Shown here piece by piece: positions 22,591-34,689 of a DNA stretch of 64,000 bases. Made by a program: the position numbers and the translations under genes. Origin of the DNA: Paguma larvata. Its lineage: Eukaryota; Chordata; Mammalia; Carnivora; Viverridae. How positions within the stretch are numbered: position 1 is the stretch's first letter; each line of letters opens with the position of its first letter. The notes below the pieces were generated by a model. That model saw only the letters and a list, made by a program, of their open reading frames with translations, searched no databases and was not told the origin of the DNA. The stretch is from assembly GCA_030068075.1 (NCBI GenBank), contig CM057827.1:68834500-68898499 (forward strand), read 5' to 3'.

Positions 22591-24888
22591 GAATAAATTC
22601 ACACATCCTTCTCGTCTCTCTCGCTATCTACAATTATGAATGAGAAGGGAAGTAAAAATAAAATTTAATCACTTCCTTTTTGCTCCTGGTTCACCATTAT
22701 GATGGGAAATGAGTTGGAAAAAAACTCCTAAAGTTCAAGGGAAAGGAAGGATTGTGGACTGTCTACACATTTCCAAGATTATTCAGGTTCTTTGCATTGA
22801 CTGCTGATAGAAGACTGTAGTAGGGCCTGCTGAAATGTACCAGCAGGCTAAAGATAATTGTAGTAATTTGCTGAAAGTGTCCCCTTAAACTGCCCCTGTA
22901 TAATAGAGAAAGGAATGAGCGACATTATGAAGAAAAACTTTAAAAGCCAACTTTTTCATCTGAGCAGAGATGCAGGGGAATTGTCCTCTATGGCTAGTTT
23001 TCTGGAAGTCCATTAAGGAAGCCAGCAGGGAAAACCATAAAGAATAGTAATTCTACCTGACAACACAAAGGTATAGAAGTTGAAGGAGTGCATTCTAGTA
23101 CCCTACAGAGAGGCTGTGCTGTCTGTCTTTCTGCCAGGGGCAAACAGCCACCATGAGAACGGTAAATGCTCTAGCCGGTCCCTCTGTTTGAAGAGTCCCT
23201 CCCTTCAATGTGTCCCTCCACTAATGTGAGAGGAAGAGGAATTCCTCAGTAGGAGAGAGTCCCCTCACAAGACTCCAGAGCACTTGCTGGTACAGAGACC
23301 ACAGGAGCTTTGCCAGTGGACACCCTCTGGGGCTGGGCTGACCGGGTTGGCTATCTACTGCTGGAGGCAGCGACAGTCAAGAAAAACAAAATCATAGTCA
23401 AGAAACGAAGCAAAGTTTGTAGCCAGAGAGGCAGTACTGAGGTTTGAGGGGAGAGACGAGATCAGAAATAGGAAACTAACAACATCAGAAGCCCGGAGGG
23501 AGTGTGGAATAGATCAGGGCCAGGGACTCAGGGTGGAGGCTGTGGATAAAGCAGGGGAGCCAGAGGGCAGATTTCATGAGCAGGAGCCCTTGTAGAGTGA
23601 GGGTGGTTTGAGTTCTTAAAGCAGCTGGTCAGGACAAAGCAGCAGGAGCTTTCGCAGAAAAAGAAAAATGTTAAAATTATTTCCAGTGAACCATGTTCCA
23701 TAGCACCACAATGAGGAAATGGAGGGAAATCAGTCATGAGGCTGGGAGCAGAGGGATGTGGCCACGAAAAGGTAGAAATCAGCACCCTAGAAGCTACATA
23801 ATGAGTGTCCACACTGGGTCAGCAACTTTAGGAGCAACCATCCTATCTTCATCTGAAGCGCCTGTAGGCTCCTGATAAAAACCCCTGTTGGGATCAGATG
23901 GTTCCTCCCATGTTCTGCGCAAGCCCATCTCAGCTGTGACCTGGCTCTCCCTGCTCTGTCTATCCCTGTCATACTGACAAATCCGTCGGATGGTGTCCCC
24001 TGCCTTGTAAATCATCTCCATAAGCTGCTGCCTCTCAGCTCACCTCCTCTGAGTTGTATGTTCCACAGCGCTCATGCTTGTTCAGGTTTCTCATGTGCTG
24101 TACCCTGACCAGGCCTACGGCAGAAAGTGGTGTCTCCCCACGCATGTGTGCATGTGTTGGAGAAGATGCTCAATAAAAATCCTCAAGTGTAAGGAGACAA
24201 AACTACTCATAGCTCTAGAACGAAATGATTTATGGTCGTTGTGGAAGAAAACCAGGTTTCGAGGAGCTGGATGGTTCGCCGAGGGCCTCTACGTGCATCT
24301 GATATGTAACAAAGAGTTTTCTGAAATGCATTCCATTGTGTATTTAATGCCAAATCCTGCATAGAAACAAAGTAAGATTTCCAGAGAATGGAAGTAAGAT
24401 GGATTCCAGGAATGTGGAAGTCCTGGGCATGAAAGTGGGTCTTAGAGGAAGAGGATATTCATCCGTAATTCCAGATGATGAGAGGGATTGGGGCTGAAAA
24501 AAGAATGCACACATTAGAAATAATAGGATTGGGGATGAGGAAGTTATGTTTCTTTCAAATGGAAATTTCCAGTTGAGCTCATCAAGACAAGTTAAAACCA
24601 AATATAGAGGAACACTCCCAGATTTAATTGTGTAACTAGTTACTGGGGAAGGATGACCTCCAAAAAAGGCCAGTAGAGTGAAAAAATATCCAATTATTCT
24701 GGATTTAAAAAATACTTGCAAATGAGTCACAATCAATTTTGAAAACCTAATTAATAATAAGCAAAACAAAGTTGAAATTATAAGACAAAAGAATAAACAA
24801 TAAGATATCACTAGGATTTAATGATCTGATGATGATTAAAATGCCAATGCAAATGTCCATCCTATTGATTATGAATAAGTCCCTTAGA
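22591..24888. other. Unique sequence, no gene seen
   Basis: The block has purine-rich stretches (about 23,100-23,560) that could be a decayed ancient repeat, but nothing assignable. The minus-strand ORF at 24,344-24,811 shows no recognisable domain and lies in purine-rich plus-strand text, so it is probably incidental. Confidence 0.35.
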
Positions 24889-24901
24889 AGGAAGTGTTAG
24901 T

Positions 24902-25098
24902 GGGGGACCTGGGTGGCTCAGTCGGTTGAGTGCCCATCTGATTCTTGATTTGGGCTCAGTCATAATCCTAGGGCCAAGGGATCAAACCCCACATGGAGCT
25001 CCATATGAGCATGAAACCTGCTTGAGATTCTCTCTCTTTCTCCCTCTGCCCCTCTCCTCTACTCATGCTCTTTCTCTCTCTCTAAAAGAAAAAAAGAA
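24902..25098 (+). mobile_element. Older CanSINE subfamily copy
   Basis: GACCTGGGTGGCTCAGTCGG is followed by a body ending AGCATGAAACCTGCTTGAGATTC, as in the broader carnivoran subfamily. The 'gctcggagcctgga' block of the feline-type copies is absent. The tail is AAAAGAAAAAAAG. An imperfect GGAAGTGTTAGT/GGAAATGTTAGT duplication flanks it. Confidence 0.9.
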
Positions 25099-25454
25099 AA
25101 GAGGAAATGTTAGTAAATCTCATTCTCTATAGTCTAAAAGGGGATATCCACCCCACTCCCACTTCCTCCAGTATCTATTAGAAGGCTTGACAGGATAAAC
25201 AGTAGTGGCTACTCGGATGCATTTTGCCATCCCAGCAAACCCAGTGTAGGCCCCTGAGTTTTAATGGAACCAGAGAGATTGCATGGTTAGGTACTGAGCA
25301 CAGGTGAGAAGAGCATTAGTTATTAGAAGAAACTAATAACCAGTATCGGCACTGCGAACAAACCATGTGAGACACAGAAACATTCAAAAGATACTGTGCA
25401 TACAAAGAGTAACAGAGCCAATATGGAGTTTGAAGGAGAACAAAAGCCATAGGC

Positions 25455-25700
25455 ACCCACACAGTGGTTAAGAACGTGGTCTCCGAAGATAGATCGTCCG
25501 GGTTCAAATCCCCATGAATTACCAGCTGTAAACTTTTGGGCAACTTACGTCCTGCAAATTTCTTTGTAAAGTAATGATAATGATAGTATACATTCCTTAG
25601 GCTGTTGCAGATCGAGGAAGTTCAATCACAGAAAGCACTTTGGAAAATATGGGGCACGAGACAAACTACATATTTGCTACCATTGTTATCCAGTAGATTA
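25455..25700 (+). mobile_element. MIR SINE, near full length
   Basis: ACAGTGGTTAAGAACGTGG (A-box-like) and CCGGGTTCAAATCCCC (B-box-like) form a well preserved tRNA-derived head. The core follows with TTTGTAAAGTAATGATAATGA, and the 3' part TCAATCACAGAAAGCACTTTGG is more diverged. The strong B box is unusual for so old an element. Confidence 0.85.
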
Positions 25701-26100
25701 TACATCTTAGAAATCTAACCATGAAGCAGAAGCCAACATGAACTCAGGGGCTTAACAGTTAATGGCAACATTAATTGAATCAATTACCAACGTTAAGTGC
25801 ATACAATATGCTGGCACTTTGCTAGGTACTTGAGACATTACAGTAAATGATGAGACCATATAAAGGAGCTAGAGGAATTGTATACCCATCGGGCTAGGTA
25901 TAGAAGTGAGCTGAAGAACATTTGAAAATCAAACGTTTTCTTTTCTTAAAACCGAATCCAAAAGCCACTGGGTGAGACAAAAATCAAGCTAGTAGTTGGT
26001 GAAAGCCAGGATTTCCCAGAGCTGGGGGTTAGAGTCCTTACTACGGAGAAAGGGGAGTTTCAAGATGGTGGTTGTCATGGGGCATCAGAGCCTGGCTAGG

Positions 26101-26220
26101 GTGAGGAGGGCATCCAACACAGAGGTGTGGACCACAGCAAGATGTCACACATGGAATGGGATGAAGAGGGCATCACACACAGAGGGATTGATCAGAGCAG
26201 TAAGTATATTGAGGCCAAAG
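26101..26220. repeat. Two-copy imperfect 60-bp tandem duplication
   Basis: GTGAGGAGGGCATCCAACAC at 26,101 is echoed by ATGAAGAGGGCATCACACAC at 26,161, exactly 60 bases on. Similarity holds for about 44 bases and then fades. It could be a decayed minisatellite or an internal duplication of an old repeat. Confidence 0.45.
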
Positions 26221-28339
26221 AGAACCAGGTTTCTCACTGATGAACCAAGTTACAAATAAAGAGGGAACACCCGACTAAACCCTGTGACACTGGCCTGGAA
26301 TTGGATGCATCCCTGTGAACTCTGATTTTCCATGTCTATAGATAAATGTAGAAATAACAGAGATCGACCGCCAGCAAGATACCCCATCACCCTCTAATAC
26401 TTCGGTGTATGTTTCCTACAAACGGAGACATTCTACATAATCCAATCAAGAAAGACAGGTTTTCCTTCGGGTTTTAAGGAACCACAGCAGTGCAAATCTC
26501 TGAATGTAGCCAGCCTTGCGTCAGGGCCCAGAGCAGAAAGAGAGGGACAGAAACAGATCTCCCCTGCTCTCTCAGTTGCACAAGACAGGAGTCCCTCATT
26601 CCAGAGCTCTGGTCAAAAGACTGGCTTCTCCCAGAGATTGCGCTGCCTGCACCCACTGCCAAGTTCCCTGATTTGGCCTGCTCGGGGGTCAAAGCTGGGA
26701 GAAAAGAAGTTCATGATGGAGGGCAACTCACCCCTCCTTTACTCCTTGTTCTTTGTGGTTGAACTTTCCTCCTCGTTCCACCTGCTACTGTTTACATTTA
26801 TGCCCTTCAGTTGTTGGGTTTTTGTTCCTGTTTTTTTTTTTTTTTTTTGTATTTTAACCAGTCTTTACTTGCGGTTACTATGGTTACTATGCTTACTTTA
26901 CTATGACACTGGAAGTCATAGACTTTACAGGTCCTACTCCACCTTGGCAGAAATCCCAGCATCTTTTCTACATCTGTCAGCAGGGAAGGCCAGCTTCATG
27001 GGTGTGCTATCTGTGTAGTCACATGGGGCCCAGGGCTCAGAAGGACTCTGTGCTTGCTTTAATGCTCTGTTGTGGCCATCTTGAAATCCTTAATAATTTT
27101 ATCAACCTGTATGAGTGAAGTTCAGTGGAATAATGGAGCACATGAATGGGCTTAGGAGATCCACACAATATGCAATGTGCACCAGTTTCTTTCCAGCCCC
27201 GCTAGCATGTAGCGTTCACGATGTCTTGTGAATACAAAATTCCAGTAGACTCACAACGCATGGGAGTTCAGTAGGCCTCAAAGCAAGTACAAGGTAAGGA
27301 TATTATATCTGTAACTGACATCCCCAAGAAGCCATACTTTCTGTTAGAAGCACAACTTGCTTTGAACCCAGAAAGAAGACAGTGGTGTTTCAGGAAACCC
27401 AAATGACCAAAGAAACCTGGCTTATCATTTTTATGTTATTTCCCTGTTACCCAACAATTGACACTGAAAATGATGGCTTAGAGAGAAAGAGAAAGACAAT
27501 AGTTCCTTCATAAAATGATGCCTTTTCTTTCAGTCCATTTTTACTCATCGGGAGGGCAAAGTAGAGAGTGTGGGTAGAATGTGAACAAAGAAGGAAGTGA
27601 AATAAAAACATCTGAGTTAGCTGCGTGTGGCATGTCCACTATCGTGGTGCGAACAAAATACATGCATGTAATAAATTGTGTAATTTCAATGATTCTGCGT
27701 AAGAGTTTAACACTCTGATATTTGCATTTAAAACTGAGGTTGCGCAATATAAAGACAAATGGTAAATTTTATGCTAATAATTTAACACTTTAATTTTTTA
27801 ACTTAGAATAATGTTAAACAGCAAATAAAAAAATACCATGACAAGTTGAGAGTTCACAAAAGAAAGGAAAAAGCTTTGTATTTAGTTTCTCTTACCGGTA
27901 CTTCTGTCCTGACTTTTGAACAGGGGAGCCTTTATTCTAATTTTGCACTGGACCCTGAAAAGTATGTAGCCATCCCTGTCTGTCAATTTTGGCCTGAATC
28001 CGAATCCAATTTTGGATTCTCCTAAGGCGCTCTCAGTTTATTGGTGATATGTTCCTCCCCAGCCTACCTAGCTAATAACCCCTCTCCCCAACTCAAATCC
28101 AGGAAGAGTATTAGCCTGCAGGCTGAAATTCAGAATACCCGAGGTGAGTAAGCATTGCGCCCTGTAAATATTCTTCTGAGCAGGCAGTTGGATTTTGGTA
28201 ACTATATTGTTGTTTTACATCTTTGCAAAAACATGGCCAGTCCTGTTTGCCTATGTATCAGGAACAGTAAAATGCCCAAATAACCCTATCGGTGCTAAAT
28301 TAAATGAACTCTCACTCAATGCCATAATTTGCCATCGTG

Positions 28340-28500
28340 GATTCTGTGGAATGAGCCTCAGACATAGAATCAGAAGAACTAGGCTTGGCTTGCTATTTAA
28401 GATTACATATTTTCATGTGTGAAGCTGCAGTAGCAATACCAGCTTCCAAGAATTGTTTTTAGGATTTTACGAGCATAAAGAAGTTGCTCAGTAATGCATA
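28340..28500 (+). mobile_element. Possible MIR remnant
   Basis: GACATAGAATCAGAAGAACTAGG resembles the MIR head and TTTTAGGATTTTACGAGC with AAGTTGCTCAGTAATGC resembles its end, with the middle deleted. This is a weak call. Confidence 0.35.
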
Positions 28501-28939
28501 TATATTTGCGCTTGGCTGTTGGCCAATTTTAAATCATTGTCCCAATCGTTCATGAGATTTATATTGCAGTTCTGTCACTTCTCTGAACCTAGAGATGATT
28601 TCAAAAACAACGCAGCTGATGTAAAGGGCCTCGTGAAATAATGCATACGAGGTTCTGAGACTACATACGTGGCTAATTACAATGATCATGTTGAAAGAGT
28701 TCAAGATATATCTTGAATGAACGAATTTCCTTGTCTTTCTCTTCTTACCTTTGCCATTTTCCTCAGAACTTCAAATCTGAGAATTTTCCTTTGTTCTTAC
28801 AAAACCATGGGAACTGATCAAATTCTGCCACACTCTTCAAAACTCTTCTGTCGGTTCACTGTTACGCTTTTTTCCCACCTGACCAAATCAACTTAGGAAT
28901 GTCTTGACTTGTAAAATTCATAGAAAGAAATGGACTCAC

Positions 28940-29079
28940 CTGCTGCTAAAATGATGAGAACACTACAGATGGTCATGATGAGAAAGAGCACTGTTGTTTT
29001 AATCTGAGCAAAGTAATCTTGCAATGGCATAAAATTAAATGCTAACCTTACACTGGTCCCTGGTTTGTTGTAATGCAAA
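28940..29079 (-). CDS. Candidate coding exon with one transmembrane segment
   Basis: On the minus strand an 11-base T-run followed by AAAG gives a good acceptor just before 29,079, and CAG/GTGAGT gives a near-ideal donor after 28,940. Between them lie 140 bases with an open frame of 46 complete codons. The exon enters with the last base of a split codon and leaves with the first base of the next. The frame has a polar first half (HYNKPGTSV, then MPLQDYFAQIK) and a hydrophobic run LFLIMTICSVLIILAA of about 17-20 residues, which fits one membrane-spanning helix. I do not recognise the protein, and no partner exon is evident in this window. If real, it would be an internal exon of a widely spaced membrane-protein gene, or a first coding exon using the ATG of MPLQ. 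A chance frame with lucky splice-like flanks is the main alternative. Confidence 0.35.
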
Positions 29080-29419
29080 CTTTAAAAAAAAAAAGATATT
29101 TTCAAGTACTAAGGCTTATCCTTTATCTATACAAATTTTATTTAGTTCTATTAGATGTGATTAGGGTACCGAAACAAATACAGATGTTTATGAGTTTGAA
29201 CTCCTTTCGTTTACAACTTTGATGGGTTTATCTCTCTTAGCTTGTGCTTCCTGTAATTTTCTCTAGGACAGAAGAAAGACACACTAAGTGATGTGAGCTT
29301 AAAATAGGAAGGATGAGTCTTACCCAAGCAAGTGGATGATTTACATTTGCCATGTAAATGCAATTTTTTGCAGTTATGTCCCAATTATTTATGGCATTAA
29401 GGGACAGGGATAGCACAGA
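29080..29419. other. Flanking sequence of the candidate exon
   Basis: It contains the acceptor tract immediately upstream on the minus strand. A minus-strand frame at 29,237-29,431 is not recognisable. No other exon signature is convincing. Confidence 0.35.
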
Positions 29420-29765
29420 TGAAAGAATCATAGCATCTCAGGGTTGGAGGTGCTTAAAGGTCCTGTAGTTCAATCACTCATACGATGGTTAATTTAATTC
29501 CACAGCCTCCTTCCTATACCAAGTAGACTGCCAGCATGTGCTTGAATATCTTTAGTGATGGCAAAAGACTAGCTCATTTCATCCTTGAATAATTCCATTA
29601 GATTTTGGTTCAATCTAAAGGACAAATCTTTCTATCCTTCTGTAACGTCTACACCTATTCTTTGATAATGGAAGGCAAGGACTATACTAATCAATCTTTG
29701 TATCTCTAGTGCTTATGATAGCACCCAACCGACACACAGTAGGATTTCATTCTGTATTTACTAAA
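29420..29765 (+). repeat. Ancient LINE/MIR-type repeat
   Basis: ATCATAGCATCTCAGGGTTG, followed by GTAGTTCAATCACTCA and the CTTGAATATCTTTAGTGATGG block, matches an old mammalian LINE-like repeat in CR1/L3 style. The tail GTAGGATTTCATTCTGTATTTACTAAATG adds an L2/MIR-like end. Family assignment is tentative. Confidence 0.5.
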
Positions 29766-30353
29766 TGTAACCGAAATAAAGATCCGAAAACAGTGCTTCC
29801 CAGGCTATCTTGTCTCCAGCTCTGCAAGAATTCCTCCTAGTCATGACTTCCAACTTCCTTATCATCCCGGTGCCTCCTCACTAAATGATTTTTATCTATA
29901 TTCTTTTTCTAATTATGTCATCTCCAAAATACAACACCAAGTTTGTTCTTGCAGAGTATAATATACTAGCAACCCCATCAACCTAGAAACAACATAGCCC
30001 AGAATTAAAGTATCCTGTGTTAGAAGCTACCTTTTACAGAAGGGCACTGATATTAAACCAAGTCCTTTACCAAGCACCTGCTGCTGCAGAACTCTGTCTT
30101 CCTGAATTATAGTCATAGATCTTTGTGTGTGTGGACAAAATCATAAGACTTCAATGTAACTTGAATGAAGGCTAGAAACATCTGGAGAGAGTGGGCATTA
30201 TATCAACTCGGGGATTTAACCCTGACCCTACTTATTACTGGTTGTGTGATCTAGGTAAGGAACTTCCATATCTCGGAGTCTCATGTTTCTTAGTTAATAG
30301 GGGATGGAATGTCTATTATTTTGGGATAAATCATCTTTTAAAATCATCTGTTG
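29766..30353. other. Unique sequence, no gene seen
   Basis: No repeat or gene is certain. A segment at about 30,210-30,300 (GATTTAACCCTGACCCTAC, then TGTGTGATCTAGGTAAGGAAC) is consistent with a diverged MIR on the plus strand. Confidence 0.4.
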
Positions 30354-30598
30354 GGATGCCTGGGTGGCTCAGTTGGTTGAGTGGCTGACTGCTGATTTTG
30401 GTTCAGGTCATGCTCCAGAGGTTGTGGGGTCAAGCCCCATGTTGAGCGCCACACTAAGCATGAAGACTGCTTGGGATTCTCTTTCTTTCTCTCTCTCTCT
30501 CTCTCCCTCTCTCTCCCTCCCTTTGCCCTCCCCCTCTCACACATACACATGCTCTCTCTCCAAACTAAAAAATAATTATAAATTAATAAATAAATATT
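30354..30598 (+). mobile_element. Older CanSINE subfamily copy
   Basis: GGATGCCTGGGTGGCTCAG opens the element. The body ends AAGCATGAAGACTGCTTGGG, the broader carnivoran form. CT repeats and TTAATAAATAAATA close it. The B-box region reads GGTCAAGCCCC. Confidence 0.9.
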
Positions 30599-31739
30599 GT
30601 CTTTTGAAGGACGTTTGGAAGAACAGAGGTGCCATGTAGTGAATTAGGCTGACTACAAAAGGAGAGATGTGATAATTGTATGCTTGGTGTTCAGATTCTG
30701 TTTTAGGTGCATTAAGCTGGAATGCTTAGTAGGCAATGGAGTGGTAGTGTCCAGTAGACAGTAGAAAACACATGCCAGAATTCAGAAGGGTCTAGACTAG
30801 AGCTATAGATTTGGAAGCTCAAAGCTATAGATTCATATGAGTCATGAAATTTGGGAAGTTTCCTAGAAAATGAGAATGAAGAACAATGCCCTTGGTCCCT
30901 CTGATATTGGGAAGAAATAGCAATGGAGATCAAAAAAGAGAGATCAGTGAGGTGGGAGGGAAACTATGAGAGAGTGATATCCTGGAAGAGAAGCTCGTTA
31001 CCATTGCTTTCTCCTCTCCTGCGGAGAGGTTGGGTAATTTGAGGAGTCACACACTAGCTCCCAACTCCAGCTTCTGGAATACCTCCGGGTATATTGTAGG
31101 CCCTAAGGAAGTGGTAAGTGTTATTATTTTAGACCTTGACTCAGTCATCCAAATATTTATTCTCTCTTCCAGCTTTGATAGTTTCACCCAATCACAGATC
31201 TAAAATAGAAATCATGACGGATGCATAAGAAAAAGTTCTCCCCCGCTGAAACTGACTAACTAACTAGCACCTCTGTTGGTACAGTTGCCAAACCAGGGAT
31301 GATACATTTAAATGGAGGTCATATTCTCTCCAAATGTTTCCCTTTTGCTCAAAGGAATAGCAAGGAAGGTCCATACTATGGCCCTGCTGCTGAAGAATAC
31401 ATTACTTGTCATCGATTCTCCAATTTGAAAGCCTAGTAAGTTTATCTAAAAAAAAAAAATGAAACTGGGTTTGATCTCAAATGATTTTCCCAGAGTGAAT
31501 CCATGCTGATTCCTGATGATCCTTTTAACTCTGAACATAACATCTTCATAATAACACATTTTTAAAACTCATAGAAGACTGAAGACAAAATTTTGGGGTG
31601 GTTTGTGCTCTCATTTCCTCCCCCTATCTTTTAAAAATCAAAAACTATAGCTTTCTCATCTTCAGTGTATCTATCATCTGTGCCAATTTTTCAAATTTGA
31701 TATCAGGAATGTGCTAGGACTCTCTGACAAGGAAGTGCA
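30599..31739. other. Unique sequence, no gene seen
   Basis: No assignable gene. Short A-runs occur near 31,450, and possible decayed MIR text lies near 31,060-31,140. Confidence 0.35.
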
Positions 31740-33562
31740 TAGCAGCTGTAAAGGTAGCGTTACCTGGTCAATTATATGACAGTAAATCATGGACACAACT
31801 TTCAAATTCAAGAAGCTCAACGACTCCCAAGCAGGATAAACACAAAGAAAATCATGCTCAGATACATCATGACGGAATTGAAGAAAAGCAAATACAAAAA
31901 AAAAAAAAAAAATCTTGAAAGTAGCCAGAGAAAACCAACACATTACATACATGGAAACAATAGAAATTACCACAAGTTTTTCAACAGAAATCATGGGACC
32001 TACCAGTGGAAACATTTTAAGCACTGGAAACAAAATATAAACAACTGAACCCAAAAAACTATCAATTACCAATTCTATATCCACTCAAAATATTTTTCAA
32101 GAATGAAGTGGACATAAAAACATCCTCAGCTGAAGGAAAACAAAAGAATTTGTCCCCAACAGATCTGCTATCCAAGAAATGCTACCGGGAGTTTTTCAAG
32201 TTGAAGAAAAATAGTACGAGAGGGAAAACTTGAAACTCCAGGAGTGAAGGAAGAGAGACAGAAATGGTAAAAATGTGAGTAAATAAGATAGCCTATTTTT
32301 TTCCTATTATGCTCCTTGTAATGTGTGTGATTCTTGAAAGAAAAAACTTGTAAGATTAACTGGGACTGAGGGGGGAATTTTATATATACAAATATAACAT
32401 GTATAAGATGTTAACACAAAGAAAAGATAAATGGGGCATATATGGTTGTGAGGCTTTTACATTTTACTTGAAGTGGTAAAATTTTATTATAATACCATAA
32501 AAGTAGGTGTGTGTATTATAATCCTTAGAGCAACCACTAAAACAATACCAAAATATCTACTCAAATAGTTAATGGCTGAATTAAATGAAGTACTAAAAAT
32601 AGTCAAGTAACCTAAAAGAAGGCAAAAAAGAAAGAACAGAAAAATGAAAAAAATTCAGGGGGAATAAGCAGAAAAATAATAAAAGTGTAGACTTAAATGC
32701 TAACATACCAATGACTACTTTAAATGTAGATTATTTAAATGGGCCAACTAAGACACTGTCAGATTTGGGGCGCCTGGGTGGCTCAGTCAGGTAAGCATCT
32801 GACTTCAGCTCAGGTCATGATCTCATGGTTTGTGAGTTTGAGCCCCACATCGGGCTTTGTGCTGACAGCTCGGAGCCTAGAGCTTGTTTCGGATTCTGTG
32901 TCTCCCTCTTTCTCTGTCCCTCCCCAGCTCATGCTCTCTCTCTCTCTCTCTCTCTGAAAAATAAACAAACATTTAAAAAAAGGCATTTTCGGATTGGATT
33001 AAAAAATAAGATCAACCTATAAATTGTCTATAAAAACCCACCTTAATTATAAGGACATAGTGAAAATAAAAGCATATAAAAAGACATCATACAAACAATG
33101 ATCCAAAAAAAGCTGCATTGGTTATATTAATATGAGAAAGTGTTGATTTCAAAATGAATAAAATTGGGATAAAGAGATATACACTACGAGACTGAGGTAA
33201 TACACTAGGTAACTGACCTTTTATAGGGTCAATTTCCTCAGAAGATATAACAAACCTAGCTGTGTGTGCAACTACCAATGGAGAGCTCAGAATACATGAA
33301 GCAGAGATTGATAGATAGAACAAAGGGAAAAAGACACGTCTGCAGTTATACTTAGAGACCTGGGGACTCCTCTCGTGGTAACTGATTGTACAAGGAGATG
33401 AATAATCACCAAAGACATACAAGACTTGAGAAACATTCTCAAACAACTTACCCTAAAAATGACCTCTATGGAACACCCTACCCACCATCAACAGAATATG
33501 CATTCCTTTCAGGTTTATGTGGCCAATCAGTAAGCGTCACCATGTACTGGGCCATATTTGAA
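31740..33562 (+). mobile_element. Old L1 fragment (ORF1 end to ORF2 start), SINE-interrupted
   Basis: AATCTTGAAAGTAGCCAGAG and CACATTACATACATGGAAAC match the ORF1 region of an ancient L1M-type LINE. AGATCTGCTATCCAAGAAATG follows, then an AT-rich inter-ORF part. AATGGGCCAACTAAGACACT leads to the start of ORF2, with ATGAAGCAGAGATTGATAG and TCAACAGAATATGCATTCC. The strand is plus. All frames are broken. A SINE sits at 32,767-32,982, right where ORF2 begins. Confidence 0.85.
32767..32982 (+). mobile_element. CanSINE nested in old L1
   Basis: A clean GGGGCGCCTGGGTGGCTCAG head, the body GTTTGAGCCCCACATC, a (CT)n run and AAATAAACAAACATTT identify it. The tail ends in a short A-run before the L1 sequence resumes. 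No clear target-site duplication was found. Confidence 0.95.
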
Positions 33563-33900
33563 AGGGAAACCACACCCTCCCTATTCCCTGACCACCCGTT
33601 GGTGGGTTTCGGGCACATGATATGAGACAGAGGTTAAGCGTGGCTGCTTAAAGAGGCCGCAAAGAGTGACAACTTCAAAACCTAAAAAATTCAACCTCCT
33701 ATTTGTCTCTGAACCATCTAACGTCTGTAACACATCTTAGCCTATCGCTCTTAGAGATACAAATTAATATTAGAATAGATGGCCTAAAGAGTAAGGAGCA
33801 AAACTTTGGAATTAAAGCGTGTATCTCTTTTAAGTAAGTATTACTGATAAGTATAGATGAGTACCGTTCATTCATTTAAGATGCCCCTTCTGTTCAGAAA
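33563..33900. other. Unique sequence between L1 and Tigger-like element
   Basis: Nothing recognised. Confidence 0.4.
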
Positions 33901-33902
33901 TA

Positions 33903-34243
33903 CAGTTGACCCTAAACAGCACAGGTCTGAACTCTACAGGTCCACTTACATGTAGATTTGATACTGTACAGTACTATAAATGTATTTCCTCTTCCCTATG
34001 ATTTTCTTAACACCATTTTCTTTCCTCTAGTTTACTGGATTGCAAGAATACAGCACATAATACATACGACGTACAAAATACGTGTTCACTGACTGTTGAA
34101 GTTATCAGCAAGGCTTCCAGTCAACAGAAGGCTATTGGTGGTTAAGCGTTGGGGGAATAAAAGTTATAGGTAGATTTTGAACTGCACGGGGTAGAGGCGG
34201 TCAGTCGGCACCCCTAACTGCTGTGTTGTTCAAGGGTCAACTG
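33903..34243 (+). mobile_element. Tigger-like (pogo/Tc1-mariner) non-autonomous element
   Basis: The ends CAGTTGACCCTAAACAGC and the right-hand CAAGGGTCAACTG form terminal inverted repeats. A TA dinucleotide lies at each edge (33,901-33,902 and 34,244-34,245), as expected for this superfamily. Internal GGTCCACTTACATGTAGATTTG fits the familiar mammalian family. No transposase is encoded. Confidence 0.8.
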
Positions 34244-34689
34244 TACTGTTGGTTACGATCCAAGTTATGTTGGTGCTTGAAAGTAATTACAGTCCTGGTA
34301 TTTAGAGACTACCCCATAATCTCAGTGCCTTCAAATGAGAGAATTTTGTTACAGTCATCCAGGCCACAGCCAACATACGCCTTCTCTTACGTACTCTCTT
34401 GCACGGATTCTTCCCATGCAATACCTCAGACCGCCATTAACACAGTACCCCCTCTTGATTAATACGAAAAGGAGCTTAGAATGCGTTTTATCATCTTCAG
34501 CTTCCTGGTGTTTGTCAAATACTCGTGTTTTACAAGAAGTAGTTTTCTTGTAGGGCTGTGAGTGTGTCTGCATAATTTTTCATCAAGGCAATAATGTAGG
34601 ATCCTAAATCACGAGCATTCTTCGCAAGTCCCTTAAGTGTAGTGTAATTTGGAACCTGCAATCCATTTCAAATTCGGTAAATTAAAGGG

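Larger units (their letters stand above)
25701..28933. other. Mixed unique sequence and decayed repeats
   Basis: No gene is recognised before the candidate exon. Noted are an ancient-repeat-like phrase TATGCTGGCACTTTGCTAGG (about 25,808), a 60-bp partial duplication at 26,101-26,220, a T-run near 26,831-26,848, and MIR-like text near 28,340-28,500. Confidence 0.35.

Noticed and set aside
24344..24811. 155-codon minus-strand ORF rich in Phe, Leu and Ser
   Set aside because: It reads the reverse of purine-rich plus-strand DNA. That composition produces such residues without coding.
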